This document shows, one piece after another, positions 1 to 8,823 of a stretch of 64,000 nt of DNA (position 1 is its first letter; the number at the start of each line of letters is the position of its first letter). The stretch spans positions 124,001-188,000 of the forward strand of contig NZ_BMIG01000003.1 in the NCBI RefSeq assembly GCF_014641715.1, read 5' to 3'. This DNA comes from Polaromonas eurypsychrophila. GTDB lineage: Bacteria; Pseudomonadota; Gammaproteobacteria; Burkholderiales; Burkholderiaceae_C. A program made the position numbers and the translations under genes. The notes beneath the pieces are model-generated. The model ran no database searches. It saw only the letters and a program-made list of their open reading frames with translations, and had not been told where the DNA came from.

Positions 1-94
1 CGGGAACACCCGTTTTTATCCAACACTTTTATCAATATCAGTTATTTAATAAACCATTGGACTAAACTTCTGCCCTGACAATCCGGAGCCCGCC

Positions 95-997
95 ATCGAT
101 CTGCGCCGCCTTGAATATTTTGTCGCCGTCGCAGAAGCCGGGAGCTTCAGCCAGGGCGCGGCGGCGCTGCACATGTCGCAGCCCGCGCTCAGCCAGCAGG
201 TCGCCCTGCTGGAGCAGGAGACCGGCCAGCGCCTGTTCACACGCACCGGCCGCGGCGTGGAGCCCACCGAAGCCGGGCTGGCGCTGCTGGTCCACGCGCG
301 CGGCATTTTCGAGCTGGCGGAAAAAGCCCGCGTGGACATGCGCGAACGGGAGCTCACACCCAGCGGGCGCATCACCATCGGCCTGCCGCCGCGCGTGGCG
401 CATGCGATGACTGCGGACATGGTCCAGCGTTTTCGCAGCGAGTTTCCCGATGCCGCCATCAGCGTCGCCGAAGGCCTGAGCATTCGCCTGCGCGAATGGC
501 TGGTCGCCGGCCGGCTCGACGTCGCCGTGCTGTTTGACCCGCCCGCCTCGCCGCTGCTGCACATGGAAACCCTGGTGCGTGAGCCGCTGGTGCTCATGGC
601 CACCACCCTTCTGCCAACGCGCATGCGTCTGGCCGAAGTCGCTGCCCTTCCGCTGGTCCTGCCAAGCCGGCCCAACGCGCTGCGCCAGTTGCTGGAAAAG
701 GAAGCCCAGCCCAAAGGCCTGACGCTGAAGGTGGTGGCCGAGGTCGACTCGATCCAGACCGTGCTGTCGCTGGTGGCGCGCGGCGTGGCGGCCACGGTGC
801 TGCCGGCCAGCTCACTGCGCGAATGGACCCACGGCGCGCCACCATCCATTGCCGCGATTTATGCGCCGGTGATCCGCAACCGCCTGGTACTGGCGGTTCC
901 CAGGGCCCGGCCGGCGACCCGGCTGAGCCGTTTTGTCGTGCAGCTGACGCGGGAACTGGCCGAAAGCCACTACGGCCAGGATGCACAGGCGCATTGA
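95..997 (+). CDS. LysR-type transcriptional regulator, apparent ATC start
   Basis: DNA-binding regulator of the LysR family, about 300 aa. The N-terminus has the usual winged-helix opening (DLRRLEYFVAVAEAGS) and recognition helix (MSQPALSQQVALLEQE), followed by the effector-binding fold. The family normally begins M-(D/E)-L-R, but here the matching first codon is ATC at 95, with GGAG at 85-88 and 6 nt spacing. No ATG, GTG or TTG lies in frame between the stop at 50-52 and ATG 173. Starting at 173 would cut off the first part of the helix-turn-helix. I chose ATC, though a mutated start is equally possible. An AT-rich stretch lies upstream (10-58). Its target is unknown and may lie left of the window. 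Confidence 0.8.
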   Translation: MDLRRLEYFVAVAEAGSFSQGAAALHMSQPALSQQVALLEQETGQRLFTRTGRGVEPTEAGLALLVHARGIFELAEKARVDMRERELTPSGRITIGLPPRVAHAMTADMVQRFRSEFPDAAISVAEGLSIRLREWLVAGRLDVAVLFDPPASPLLHMETLVREPLVLMATTLLPTRMRLAEVAALPLVLPSRPNALRQLLEKEAQPKGLTLKVVAEVDSIQTVLSLVARGVAATVLPASSLREWTHGAPPSIAAIYAPVIRNRLVLAVPRARPATRLSRFVVQLTRELAESHYGQDAQAH

Positions 998-1040
998 AGC
1001 CCGGTACAGCCAGCGTCCGATGAGCGCGCAGCCAAGCATC

Positions 1041-1093
1041 AAATCAGGCTCCAGCCCTTATCTATCCGGCGCAAGCAGCTATCATTTTTATAA
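1041..1093 (-). repeat. Dispersed intergenic element, copy A
   Basis: Read on the minus strand it has ATAGCTGCTTGCG, then AGGGCTGGAGCC and an ATTT end. The distance from ATAGCT to GGGCT is 19 nt, the same as in copies at 15821, 42813 and 63270. It lies between the LysR gene and gor. Confidence 0.65.
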
Positions 1094-1163
1094 CAAATAT
1101 CCCGCACAATGCGGGTTCAAGCCACTGCAGGCATGCTCAGGCAGAACTCCAGTAAAGAAACAT

Positions 1164-2552
1164 ATGCAAACTTTTGACTTTGACCTGTTTGTCATCGGCG
1201 GCGGCAGTGGCGGTGTGCGCGCCGCGCGCATGGCGGCCCAACGTGGGGCGCGTGTGGCGCTGGCCGAGGTGGCGGCCATGGGCGGCACCTGCGTCAACGT
1301 CGGCTGTATCCCGAAAAAACTTTATAGCTACGCCGCCCACTATGCCGAATCCTTCGAGGAGTCGCACGGTTTCGGCTGGGCCGGCGAAGCACCGGTTTTC
1401 AACTGGGAGGTGCTCAAGACGAACCGCGCCAAGGAGATCACCCGCCTGAACGGCATCTACCAAGGCCTGCTGGCCAGCGCCGGTGCCACCATCATCACCG
1501 GCTGGGCCACGCTGGTGGACGGTCACACCGTCAAGGTCGATGAAAAAACCTTCACCGCCAAAAACATCCTGATCGCCACCGGCGGTACACCGACGGTGCC
1601 GGCCGTGACGGGGCGCGAACACATCGTGACCTCGGACCAGATGTTCGACCTGGCGCCTTTTCCGAAGCGTCTGCTGGTCGTCGGCGGCGGCTACATCGCC
1701 TGCGAGTTCGCCTCTATCTTCAACGGCCTGGGTGCCGAAGTGATTCAGGTGCACCGCGGCGAAAAACTGCTGACCGGCTTCGACGATGACGTGCGCAGCT
1801 TTGTCGCCGTCGAGATGGCCAGGTCCGGCGTCCGGCTGCAGTTCGGCGCCGAAGTCGCCGCCATCGGAAAAGCCGCCGATGGTCTGACGGTCGAGATCAA
1901 GGGTGGCGCCGCGGCCTTCGCTGTGGACGCCGTCCTTTACGCCACCGGGCGCGTACCCAACACCAGCGGCCTGGGCCTGGAGTCCGCCGGCGTCAAGCTC
2001 AATGCCAAAGGCGCCATCGAGGTCAACAGCCACTACCAGAGCTCGCTGCCCTCTGTCTATGCGCTCGGCGACGTGACGGCGCGCCTGCAGCTCACACCGG
2101 TGGCGCTCGGCGAGGCCATGGTGGTGGTGGATCACCTGCTGGGTGCTGCCGCCGGCAAGAAGCCGCGAAGCATGAGTTACGAGTTTGTGCCGACGGCGGT
2201 GTTCACGCACCCCAATGTCGGCACGGTCGGTTATTCAGAGGCCGACGCGCGCAAGGAATTCGGTCAGGTCACGGTGTTCCGCGCCGATTTCAAGGCGCTC
2301 AAGCACACCCTGAGCGGCAGTGGCGAACGCACGCTGATGAAACTGCTGGTCGACGATGCGACCGACCGCGTGGTCGGCCTGCACATGGTGGGACCGGATG
2401 CTGGCGAGATTGTTCAGGGTTTTGCGGTGGCGATGAAGGCCGGCGCCACCAAAGCCGTGTTCGACAGCACCATCGGCATTCACCCGACAGTGGCAGAAGA
2501 ATTTGTCACCATGCGCGAGCCGGTGAAGGCCGCGCCGGCTTCAAAGGCTTAG
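1164..2552 (+). CDS. gor: Glutathione-disulfide reductase
   Basis: Cytoplasmic FAD flavoenzyme that reduces glutathione disulfide with NADPH, 462 aa. It has the FAD-binding IGGGSGGVRAA at about residue 11, the redox pair GTCVNVGC (Cys43 and Cys48), and a second Rossmann motif VVGGGYIACEFAS near residue 175. An arginine follows in VHRGEKLL, typical of NADPH-preferring members. The C-terminal GIHPTVAEEF holds the His-Glu pair. I chose ATG 1164 because the flavin domain starts directly after it, although the ribosome binding site (AAAGAAA) is weak and the frame opens further upstream. It converges with a small gene, overlapping it by 4 bp. Confidence 0.95.
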   Translation: MQTFDFDLFVIGGGSGGVRAARMAAQRGARVALAEVAAMGGTCVNVGCIPKKLYSYAAHYAESFEESHGFGWAGEAPVFNWEVLKTNRAKEITRLNGIYQGLLASAGATIITGWATLVDGHTVKVDEKTFTAKNILIATGGTPTVPAVTGREHIVTSDQMFDLAPFPKRLLVVGGGYIACEFASIFNGLGAEVIQVHRGEKLLTGFDDDVRSFVAVEMARSGVRLQFGAEVAAIGKAADGLTVEIKGGAAAFAVDAVLYATGRVPNTSGLGLESAGVKLNAKGAIEVNSHYQSSLPSVYALGDVTARLQLTPVALGEAMVVVDHLLGAAAGKKPRSMSYEFVPTAVFTHPNVGTVGYSEADARKEFGQVTVFRADFKALKHTLSGSGERTLMKLLVDDATDRVVGLHMVGPDAGEIVQGFAVAMKAGATKAVFDSTIGIHPTVAEEFVTMREPVKAAPASKA

Positions 2553-2776
2553 GCGGCCTCGTCGGACTCTGGCGCTAGCACGATGTTGGCGCGTTCAATC
2601 GCCGCATCAAAAGCAGCCAGATCGGCATCGGCCTGGAAGGCGGCACGCGTGTCCAGCGGGTGAAACACCTGATGCTGCAGCCGGCGCAGTGAATCCGATT
2701 TCTCCATCGCCTCCAGCACCTGCTGGGGCGCCATCATCAGCGCAAACGGATTGGCAAGCGGGGTATCGATTCTCAT
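2549..2776 (-). CDS. Small conserved hypothetical protein, 75 aa
   Basis: I do not recognise a named family. The 75-residue protein (begins MRIDTPLANPFALMMAP) has no signal peptide, membrane segment or cysteines, and looks helical and acidic toward the end. ATG 2776 follows AGGAG at good spacing, which together with its clean fit between gor and phnM supports a real gene. It overlaps the gor stop by 4 bp in convergent orientation. It is probably a stand-alone gene rather than the tail of the phn operon, because 142 bp separate it from phnM. Confidence 0.65.
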   Translation of the reverse strand: MRIDTPLANPFALMMAPQQVLEAMEKSDSLRRLQHQVFHPLDTRAAFQADADLAAFDAAIERANIVLAPESDEAA

Positions 2777-2918
2777 GGTAGCTCCTGGGATGAGTCCGTG
2801 GCACAGCGATGTGTGGATGGCTGTGACTGTAGGAGAGACTTGAAATTTCGGCTAGTCAGCAAGCAGCCAGATCGCATGTAGGCGTCCGGCTGACACACGC
2901 ATCGCCGCGTCCGACACG

Positions 2919-4058
2919 TCAGAAAGCCCGTTCTCCCAAGTGCCAGGCGCCACGCACGATGGGCATGCCGCCACTTTTTCGCACGCGGATCAGGTCGGCG
3001 CGCAGGCCGGGCGCCAGCTCGCCGCGGTCGGTCAGGCCAATCGCGTGGGCCGGGTTGCGGGTGACGGTGTTGACGGCTTTCGGCAGACTCCAGCCTGCGG
3101 TTTCGCACAGCAGAAAGGCCGATTGCAGCAGACTGGCAGGCACGTAGTCAGAAGAAAAGATGTCCAGCAGGTCGAGCCGGGCCAGCTCGGCCGCCGACAC
3201 ATTGCCCGAGTGCGAACCGCCCTTCACAAGGTTGGGCCCGCCCATCACGATGGCAATGCCCGCATCACGTGCCGCCTGCGCCGCTGCCACCGTGGTCGGA
3301 AATTCCGAGATAGCGATGTTTTCCTCGCTGGCCTGTTCAACATGGCCGACTTCGGTGTCGTCATGGCTGGCCAGCGGCAAGCCGCGCGCATGGCTGGCGG
3401 CAATCACGGCGGCGCGATTCGGGATGGCGTAGCGCAACTGGTGCGCCGTGAGTTCCGCCACCAGCGCCTCGTACTGCGCATCGTCGAAGCGGCCGTAACG
3501 CTCGGAATAACGCCGGTATTTGGACAGGTCGCGCCACTGGCGCTGGCCCGGCGTGTGGTCCATCACGCTGACCAGCTCCAGCAGCGAGTCGTCGGCATAG
3601 CGCTCGAAAACCTCGACGATGTCGGGCGCCGAAATTTCGCAGCGCAGGTGCAGCAGATGCTCCACCCTAAGCAGGCCTTCACCCCGGCACTCGTGCAGCG
3701 CCTGGATGGAGACATGCTGGGTCTGGCTGCGGGCGCCGCCGCGGTCCATGTCGCCGATCACGATGGAATCGAGCACCGTGGTGATGCCGGCGGCGGCACA
3801 CAAGGCGTCATGCATGACGGTGGCCGAATGGGCATTCCACAACACACCGGGGCGTGGCACCAGGTGTTTCTCGAGGTTGTCGGTATGCAGTTCAACCAGG
3901 CCCGGCAGCAGCCAGTCGCCAGCCCAGTCTTCAGCACTTGCCACAGAGGTATCGCCGCTGTCTATGGATTGGATGTTTGGGCCCTCGATCACCATGCAAC
4001 CGGTGAATTCCTCCTTGGCGGTGACTATCCTGGCGTTCTTGATAATGCGTTGCGTCAT
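2919..4058 (-). CDS. phnM: C-P lyase pathway: ribosyl triphosphonate diphosphatase PhnM
   Basis: Amidohydrolase-fold enzyme of the C-P lyase pathway that removes diphosphate from alpha-D-ribose 1-alkylphosphonate 5-triphosphate, giving the 5-phosphate substrate of PhnJ. At 379 aa it matches the usual length. Visible features are the metal-site motif LVELHTDNLEKH near residue 55, a buried HSATVMHDAL stretch, and the late LASHDDTEVGH and GGPNLVKGGSHSG motifs typical of PhnM. It is the last gene of phnGHIJKLM, 14 bp after phnL. Confidence 0.95.
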   Translation of the reverse strand: MTQRIIKNARIVTAKEEFTGCMVIEGPNIQSIDSGDTSVASAEDWAGDWLLPGLVELHTDNLEKHLVPRPGVLWNAHSATVMHDALCAAAGITTVLDSIVIGDMDRGGARSQTQHVSIQALHECRGEGLLRVEHLLHLRCEISAPDIVEVFERYADDSLLELVSVMDHTPGQRQWRDLSKYRRYSERYGRFDDAQYEALVAELTAHQLRYAIPNRAAVIAASHARGLPLASHDDTEVGHVEQASEENIAISEFPTTVAAAQAARDAGIAIVMGGPNLVKGGSHSGNVSAAELARLDLLDIFSSDYVPASLLQSAFLLCETAGWSLPKAVNTVTRNPAHAIGLTDRGELAPGLRADLIRVRKSGGMPIVRGAWHLGERAF

Positions 4059-4072
4059 GTGTGATTTCCGGT

Positions 4073-4771
4073 TCAGTGGGAGGGGCGATGCTGTTCAACG
4101 TCAAAGCAGCGGCTCGCCACCGCTTCGCGGACCTCGTCGTCGTGAAAAATTCCGATGATGGCCGCGCCCCGGTCACGCGCAGCCCGGATCAGGTCCACCA
4201 CAACGGCGCGGTTGTCTGCATCCAGCGAGGCGGTCGGTTCGTCCAGCAGCAATACCGGCTGGCCGGCGATCAGGCCGTGTGCAATGTTGACGCGTTGCTG
4301 CTCACCGCCGGAAAAAGTCGCGGGCGGCAAATGCCACAGCCGCTCCTGCAGGTTCAGGCGCGCCAGCCACTGCGCGGCCTGGTCGCGTGCCTCTTCGGCC
4401 GCCACACCGAGCCGGCGCAGCGGCTCGGCCACGATATCCAGCGTGGAGACACGCGGTATCACGCGCAGAAACTGCGACACATAACCCAGCGTGCGGCGCC
4501 GCACTTCCAGCACCTCGCGAGGTTCGGCATGCGACAGACTGACCCATGCCTCGTCGTGGCGCACACGCACCTCGCCGGCGCTGGCGCTGTAGTTGCCGTA
4601 CAGACAGCGCAGCAAGGAGCTTTTGCCACTGCCGGAATGGCCGGTCAGCGCCAGGCATTCGCCGGGAAGGACGCTGAGGTCTATGCCAGAAAAGACCGGC
4701 AGCTCGAGCCCGCTGCGACCGTGCAGGGTGAAGGTTTTTGAAAGTTGGGTGGTTTCAAGCAGGGCAGTCAT
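4073..4771 (-). CDS. phnL: C-P lyase complex ATPase PhnL
   Basis: ABC-type ATPase subunit of the C-P lyase machinery, 232 aa; the family acts with PhnI (transfer of the phosphonate to the ribose of ATP) and not as a transporter. Walker A is GHSGSGKSS near residue 40, the signature is FSGGEQQRVNIAHGL, and Walker B is LLLDEPTASLD. I chose ATG 4771 (MTALLETTQLSKTF) because homology to ABC domains begins right after it. A TTG at 4810, overlapping the phnK stop, would add 13 unconvincing residues. Neither start has a strong ribosome site, consistent with translational coupling. Confidence 0.93.
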   Translation of the reverse strand: MTALLETTQLSKTFTLHGRSGLELPVFSGIDLSVLPGECLALTGHSGSGKSSLLRCLYGNYSASAGEVRVRHDEAWVSLSHAEPREVLEVRRRTLGYVSQFLRVIPRVSTLDIVAEPLRRLGVAAEEARDQAAQWLARLNLQERLWHLPPATFSGGEQQRVNIAHGLIAGQPVLLLDEPTASLDADNRAVVVDLIRAARDRGAAIIGIFHDDEVREAVASRCFDVEQHRPSH

Positions 4772-4806
4772 GATGGGATCGCGTGAGGAATGTCGAAGGG
4801 GTGGCC

Positions 4807-5634
4807 TCAAGGGGTGAGCACCGAGGACACCAGCAATTGCGTGTAGGCGTGCTGCGGGTCGTCGAGAACGCGGTCGGTCAGCCCCTGCTCGACCACCTGT
4901 CCGTCCTTCATGACAAGCATGCGGTGCGCCAGCAGGCGCGCCACCGCCAGGTCATGGGTCACGATCACCGCCGCGAGCTGGAGCTGGTCCACCAGATCGC
5001 GCAGCAGGTCGAGCAAGCGCGCCTGGACCGACACATCAAGCCCGGTTGTCGGTTCGTCCATGAACACCAGCCGCGGGTGTGTGACCAGGTTGCGCGCAAT
5101 CTGCAGGCGCTGCTGCATGCCGCCGGAATAGGTGCCAGGCAGGTCGTCAATACGGTCCACGTCAAGCTCGACACGCTCCATCCAGTCAAGTGCCTGACCG
5201 CGCAGCTTGCCGTAGTGGCGGCTGCCCAGGGCCATCATGCGTTCGCCGATGTTGGCGCCACCCGAGACATTCATGCGCAATCCATCGCGTGCGTGCTGTT
5301 CGACAAAACCCCAGTCTGTGCGAGCCAGCCAGCGCAGGCGAGCCTCGGACAGATTCGCGAGATTTACCAAACCGGCTGCGCTGCGGGCGGGCGCAGCGCC
5401 GGCGGCACCGGCCTCCTCCCGCACGTCGTAATGCACCGAGCCGGCGTCACAGGCCAGGCGTGCGGCCAGCAGGCGCAGCAAAGTCGATTTTCCGGAACCG
5501 GATTCACCGACCACCGCCAGCACTTCGCCGGGGTAAAGGTCAAAACTCACATCGCGGCAGGCCCAGCGCAGGCGGTTTGCCTGCATGAACTGTTTGCCGG
5601 CGCCGCGCACAGACAGAAGAAGATCGCTGTTCAT
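4807..5634 (-). CDS. phnK: C-P lyase complex ATPase PhnK
   Basis: Second ABC-type ATPase of the C-P lyase set, 275 aa. In Escherichia coli PhnK docks on the PhnGHIJ core next to PhnJ. Walker A GESGSGKST lies near residue 43, the signature is YSGGMQQRLQIARNL, Walker B is LVFMDEPTTGLD, and the H-loop is VTHDLAVARLLAHRM. Its start overlaps the phnJ stop as ATGA (5631-5634), so the pair is translationally coupled. The middle holds a short Ala-rich insertion around residues 98-112. Confidence 0.95.
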   Translation of the reverse strand: MNSDLLLSVRGAGKQFMQANRLRWACRDVSFDLYPGEVLAVVGESGSGKSTLLRLLAARLACDAGSVHYDVREEAGAAGAAPARSAAGLVNLANLSEARLRWLARTDWGFVEQHARDGLRMNVSGGANIGERMMALGSRHYGKLRGQALDWMERVELDVDRIDDLPGTYSGGMQQRLQIARNLVTHPRLVFMDEPTTGLDVSVQARLLDLLRDLVDQLQLAAVIVTHDLAVARLLAHRMLVMKDGQVVEQGLTDRVLDDPQHAYTQLLVSSVLTP

Positions 5635-6536
5635 CGTGCGCCCTCCACACCGGCTCGCGTCAGCACATCGGGCATCTGCACCGCCTGTTGCGTCCCGGTG
5701 TGCCCGGTATCGCGGCGCTCGCCGCAGTAGTCGCTGTCCGAACAGACAAACAGGCGACTGCCTGCGTCGTCCACAATCATTTCATCGAGAAAGCTGTCGG
5801 CCGCGCCGCACAACGCGCAGGCATGGTCCCAGCGCTGCACCTCGAACGGGTGGTCTTCGAAATCTAGGCTGCGCACAGCGGTGTAAGGCGGAATCGCGTA
5901 AATGCGTTTTTCCCGCCCGGCCCCAAAAACTTGCAGCGCCGGATTCATGTGCATCTTGGGGTTGTCGAATTTTGGTATTGGCGAGGGCGACGTCAGGTAA
6001 CGCCCGTTGACCAGCACCGGGTAGTCGTAGGTCTTGGAGATCGCGCCGAGTTGGGCAATGTCTTCGTAAAGCTTCACGTTCATCAGTCCGTACTCGGCCA
6101 GCCCATGCATGGTGATGGTTTCGTGGCGGCGTGGTTCGAGACGAAACAGCGGCTCTGGCATGGGCACCTGGTAGACCATGATCTGGCCTTCCTTCAGGGC
6201 GGTTTCAGGAATGCGGTGCCGGGTCTGGATGATGCTGGCTTCCGTCGTTTTTTCGGTGGTTTTCACGCCGGTGGTGCGCGCAAAAAATCTCCGGATGTTG
6301 ACTGCATTGGTCGTGTCGTCGGCGCCCTGGTCGATCACCTTGAGCACATCCTCGCGCCCGATGATGCTGGCGGTGACCTGCACGCCGCCTGTGCCCCAGC
6401 CGTAGGCAAAAGGCATTTCGCGTGAGCCGAAAGGCACCTGATAGCCGGGGATGGCCACGGCCTTTAGCATAGCGCGCCGGATCATCTTCTTGGTGCGTTC
6501 GTCCAGAAAGCCGAAGTTGTAGTTCTCGTCCATCAT
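5631..6536 (-). CDS. phnJ: Carbon-phosphorus lyase core enzyme PhnJ
   Basis: Radical SAM enzyme that breaks the C-P bond of 5-phosphoribosyl 1-alkylphosphonate, releasing an alkane and 5-phosphoribosyl 1,2-cyclic phosphate. It is 301 aa. The four functional cysteines are visible: Cys240 and Cys243 (HACALCGAADS), Cys265 (LFVCSDSDY) and Cys271 (YCGERR). The first three match the 4Fe-4S ligands, and the last the catalytic cysteine, of E. coli PhnJ. Two adjacent ATGs (6536 and 6533) are possible; 6536 gives an ATGA overlap with phnI. Confidence 0.97.
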   Translation of the reverse strand: MMDENYNFGFLDERTKKMIRRAMLKAVAIPGYQVPFGSREMPFAYGWGTGGVQVTASIIGREDVLKVIDQGADDTTNAVNIRRFFARTTGVKTTEKTTEASIIQTRHRIPETALKEGQIMVYQVPMPEPLFRLEPRRHETITMHGLAEYGLMNVKLYEDIAQLGAISKTYDYPVLVNGRYLTSPSPIPKFDNPKMHMNPALQVFGAGREKRIYAIPPYTAVRSLDFEDHPFEVQRWDHACALCGAADSFLDEMIVDDAGSRLFVCSDSDYCGERRDTGHTGTQQAVQMPDVLTRAGVEGAR

Positions 6537-7678
6537 GCGGCTTTCTGTATCGTGGTCACCGTCTGCCCAGGGGTTGTTTCCCCCTGGTCGGTCTGCTTTT
6601 CCTGCGCGTGGGCGGCTCGCAGCTTGCGCACCAGTTCCAGCTCGGACTGGAAGTCCACGTAATGCGGCAGCTTCAGATGCTGCACAAAACCGGAGGCCTC
6701 AAGGCTGTCCGCATGCGACAGCACAAACTCTTCGTCCTGCGCGGGAGAGGTCACCAGTTCGCCCAACTCGCGCGCGCGCAGCGACCGGTCCACCAGTGCC
6801 ATGGCCATGCTTTTACGTTCGGCCCCGCCGAAGGCCAGGCCGTATCCCTGGGTGAACTGCGGTGGATGCTCCCGGTTACCGGCAAACTGGTTGATCATCT
6901 GGCACTCGGTCAACTCGATGTCCCCAATGTCGATGGCAAACCCGAGTTCGTCGGCCTGGATTTCCACCGCGACCTTGCCGCGCCGGATTTCACCGGCAAA
7001 CGGATGGCTGTTGGCATAACCGCGCTGGGTGGAATAACCCAGCGCCAGCAGCCAGCCTTCGTCACTGCGCGCCAGTGCCTGCAGGCGCAGCGGACGATCG
7101 GCCGGGAACATCAGCGGATCACGCGTCAGGTCGCCGGGCTGCGCCTGCGCGCCTGGCTGCGGGGTTTCCATCAGGCCCTCGCGCGCCATCAGTTCATTGA
7201 CACGTGGCATGCTGTCCGGCAAGGTCTGCGCTGGTTCGGCGGGCGTGTGCTGCGGCAGCTCATCGTCGTTTTCGGCGAGCAGGGCAAAGTCAAGCAGGCG
7301 CTGGGTGTAGTCGTAAGTAGCGCCCAGCACCTGGCCGCCGGGAACATCCTTGAAGGTCGCCGAGACCCGGCGTTCCAGTTGCATGCGTGCGGTGTCCATG
7401 GGCAGGCTGTAACCAAAACGCGGCAAGGTGGTGCGGTAGGCGCGCAACAGAAAAATCGCCTCGACCAGGTCACCGCTGGCCTGCTTGATCGCGAGCGCGG
7501 CCAGCTCCGGGTCGTAGAGCGAACCTTCCGACATCACACGGTCCACCGCCAGCGGCAACTGCTCGCGGATCTGCGCCACCGACAGGGCCGGCAGCGTAGT
7601 GTCGCCGCGGCGCTGCGCAGCCAGCAGACGCCAGGAGGCTTCGATGGCGGCGGTGCCGCCCTTGACTGCAACGTACAT
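6533..7678 (-). CDS. phnI: C-P lyase nucleosidase subunit PhnI
   Basis: Core subunit that, with PhnGHL, exchanges the adenine of ATP for the phosphonate, giving ribose 1-alkylphosphonate 5-triphosphate and free adenine. At 381 aa it is of family length. The N-terminus MYVAVKGGTAAIEASWRLL and the inner GYSLPMDTARMQLERRVS and LDFALLAENDDELPQ are typical PhnI stretches. It overlaps phnJ as ATGA. The 79-bp spacer to phnH upstream is unusually long for this operon and carries two GC-rich hairpins. Confidence 0.95.
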   Translation of the reverse strand: MYVAVKGGTAAIEASWRLLAAQRRGDTTLPALSVAQIREQLPLAVDRVMSEGSLYDPELAALAIKQASGDLVEAIFLLRAYRTTLPRFGYSLPMDTARMQLERRVSATFKDVPGGQVLGATYDYTQRLLDFALLAENDDELPQHTPAEPAQTLPDSMPRVNELMAREGLMETPQPGAQAQPGDLTRDPLMFPADRPLRLQALARSDEGWLLALGYSTQRGYANSHPFAGEIRRGKVAVEIQADELGFAIDIGDIELTECQMINQFAGNREHPPQFTQGYGLAFGGAERKSMAMALVDRSLRARELGELVTSPAQDEEFVLSHADSLEASGFVQHLKLPHYVDFQSELELVRKLRAAHAQEKQTDQGETTPGQTVTTIQKAA

Positions 7679-7683
7679 GGCTA

Positions 7684-7762
7684 GGCCTCCTGACGAGCCG
7701 CCTCAAAGGCGGCCTGCGCCCCCTCGGGGGGCAGCGAACAAATGTGAGCGCGGGGGTTCATG
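7684..7762 (-). repeat. GC-rich double-hairpin repeat between phnH and phnI
   Basis: Two adjoining hairpins: GCCGCCT-CAA-AGGCGGC at 7697-7713, and GCCCCC facing GGGGGC within 7718-7732, followed by GCGCGGGGGTT. I associate this layout with a repeat common between genes in Comamonadaceae (from memory, not verified here). It could act as a partial terminator or a processing site inside the phn operon. Confidence 0.55.
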
Positions 7763-8357
7763 CAATTCCCTCCAACCGGCGTACACGGGTGGTGCGCGGC
7801 AAACCCAGCGCGGTATCCGCGCAGGTAAAAACAATGTCCACACCTTGCGGGAAGGCTGCATGGTTGGCCTGCCACTGGGTCCAGAAACTTTCGGGCAGGC
7901 CGGCAAGCCGAACCGTCTGCATCTCGCGTATGCCTGGGCCATGCCATTCCACCGCCGGGCCATCGCTCATGGACGCAACCTCGATCAGCAAGGTGGCCGC
8001 CTGCTCCGGGAACTCCACAGACCCCGCCGAAAATGCATAAAGCGGGGGCATGGCAGCAGCGTCAGCGATCACCGCGAAAGTCGCTTGTTCGGGCGAGTCC
8101 GCCAGCGTAGCGCCGCTATGAAAACGCAGCCAGTCAGCGGCACTTTCAGGTTGCTGCCACCAGACCGGTGTATCGTCATCGCTCAGCGCCAGCAACAGGT
8201 GCGCCATCGCCGGGCCGAGGCCAAGACCGGGGACCGGACGGCCGATGACTCTGGGCTGTCCCGGCCGCGAGAGCGCCTCCAGCACACCCCGGAAAGCCGC
8301 CTGGGCCTCGTGCACCGGGTCGACAAAACCGGAGCTCAGTGGCTGCTGCTGATTCAT
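7758..8357 (-). CDS. phnH: C-P lyase subunit PhnH
   Basis: Structural subunit of the PhnGHIJ core, 199 aa, of family length. PhnH has a pyridoxal-phosphate-transferase-like fold without a cofactor and is needed for phosphonate use. Recognisable stretches are FVDPVHEAQAAFRGVLEALS near the start and FPQGVDIVFTC near the end. Its start overlaps the phnG stop as ATGA (8354-8357). Confidence 0.93.
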   Translation of the reverse strand: MNQQQPLSSGFVDPVHEAQAAFRGVLEALSRPGQPRVIGRPVPGLGLGPAMAHLLLALSDDDTPVWWQQPESAADWLRFHSGATLADSPEQATFAVIADAAAMPPLYAFSAGSVEFPEQAATLLIEVASMSDGPAVEWHGPGIREMQTVRLAGLPESFWTQWQANHAAFPQGVDIVFTCADTALGLPRTTRVRRLEGIA

Positions 8358-8818
8358 GCGTCACCCCGCACAAAGGTAAAAAATTCGACTTTGGACGTGG
8401 CGGCCGAACGGCTCGTGGCCTCGCGCTGCAACGCCTGCCGTTGCTGCATGGGCGCAATGAAGTCGCGCTGCAGCCGGGCCTGGCGCGTCTCGTCCTGCAG
8501 CAGCGCGTCGAACAGTGCCACCAGCTCGGCCTTGCGGCGGTCGCGTCCCAGCGTGTAGCCGACGCCCAGCGCACCGGCGCCCACCCGTACCGCACAACGC
8601 GTGACGGTGGCCTCGCCGAGGTTGAAGGCATCGCCGGTGCCACCGACCCGGCCCCGCAACATGACCATGCCCGGCTCGGGCGGCCGGACATGTTCGACGG
8701 GTGGCAGGTCGCCGAGTGTCGTCAGCGCCTGCTCCAGTTCGTCCCGTCGGGCACGCGACAACACGCCCAGCCAGCGCTTGCGGGCGGCCTGGTTTTCATG
8801 ATCAGCCTGGTTTGTCAT
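8354..8818 (-). CDS. phnG: C-P lyase subunit PhnG
   Basis: Small subunit of the C-P lyase core that pairs with PhnI, 154 aa. Typical stretches are RKRWLGVLSRA at the start, GDAFNLGEATVTRC in the middle and GRDRRKAELVALFDALLQD later. The frame is open far upstream, but ATG 8818 is where similarity begins and leaves a short shared promoter region with the divergent phnF. It is the first gene of phnGHIJKLM. Confidence 0.92.
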   Translation of the reverse strand: MTNQADHENQAARKRWLGVLSRARRDELEQALTTLGDLPPVEHVRPPEPGMVMLRGRVGGTGDAFNLGEATVTRCAVRVGAGALGVGYTLGRDRRKAELVALFDALLQDETRQARLQRDFIAPMQQRQALQREATSRSAATSKVEFFTFVRGDA

Positions 8819-8823
8819 ACAGA

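Noticed and set aside
2940-4064. Long open frame on the strand opposite phnM (374 aa)
   Set aside because: It mirrors a certain gene in a high-GC genome, has no family motif and consists of His, Gln, Ala and Gly-rich runs typical of antisense frames.
7681-7963. Possible small genes over the phnH-phnI gap
   Set aside because: The frames overlap phnH and a GC-rich hairpin repeat, and have no start signal.
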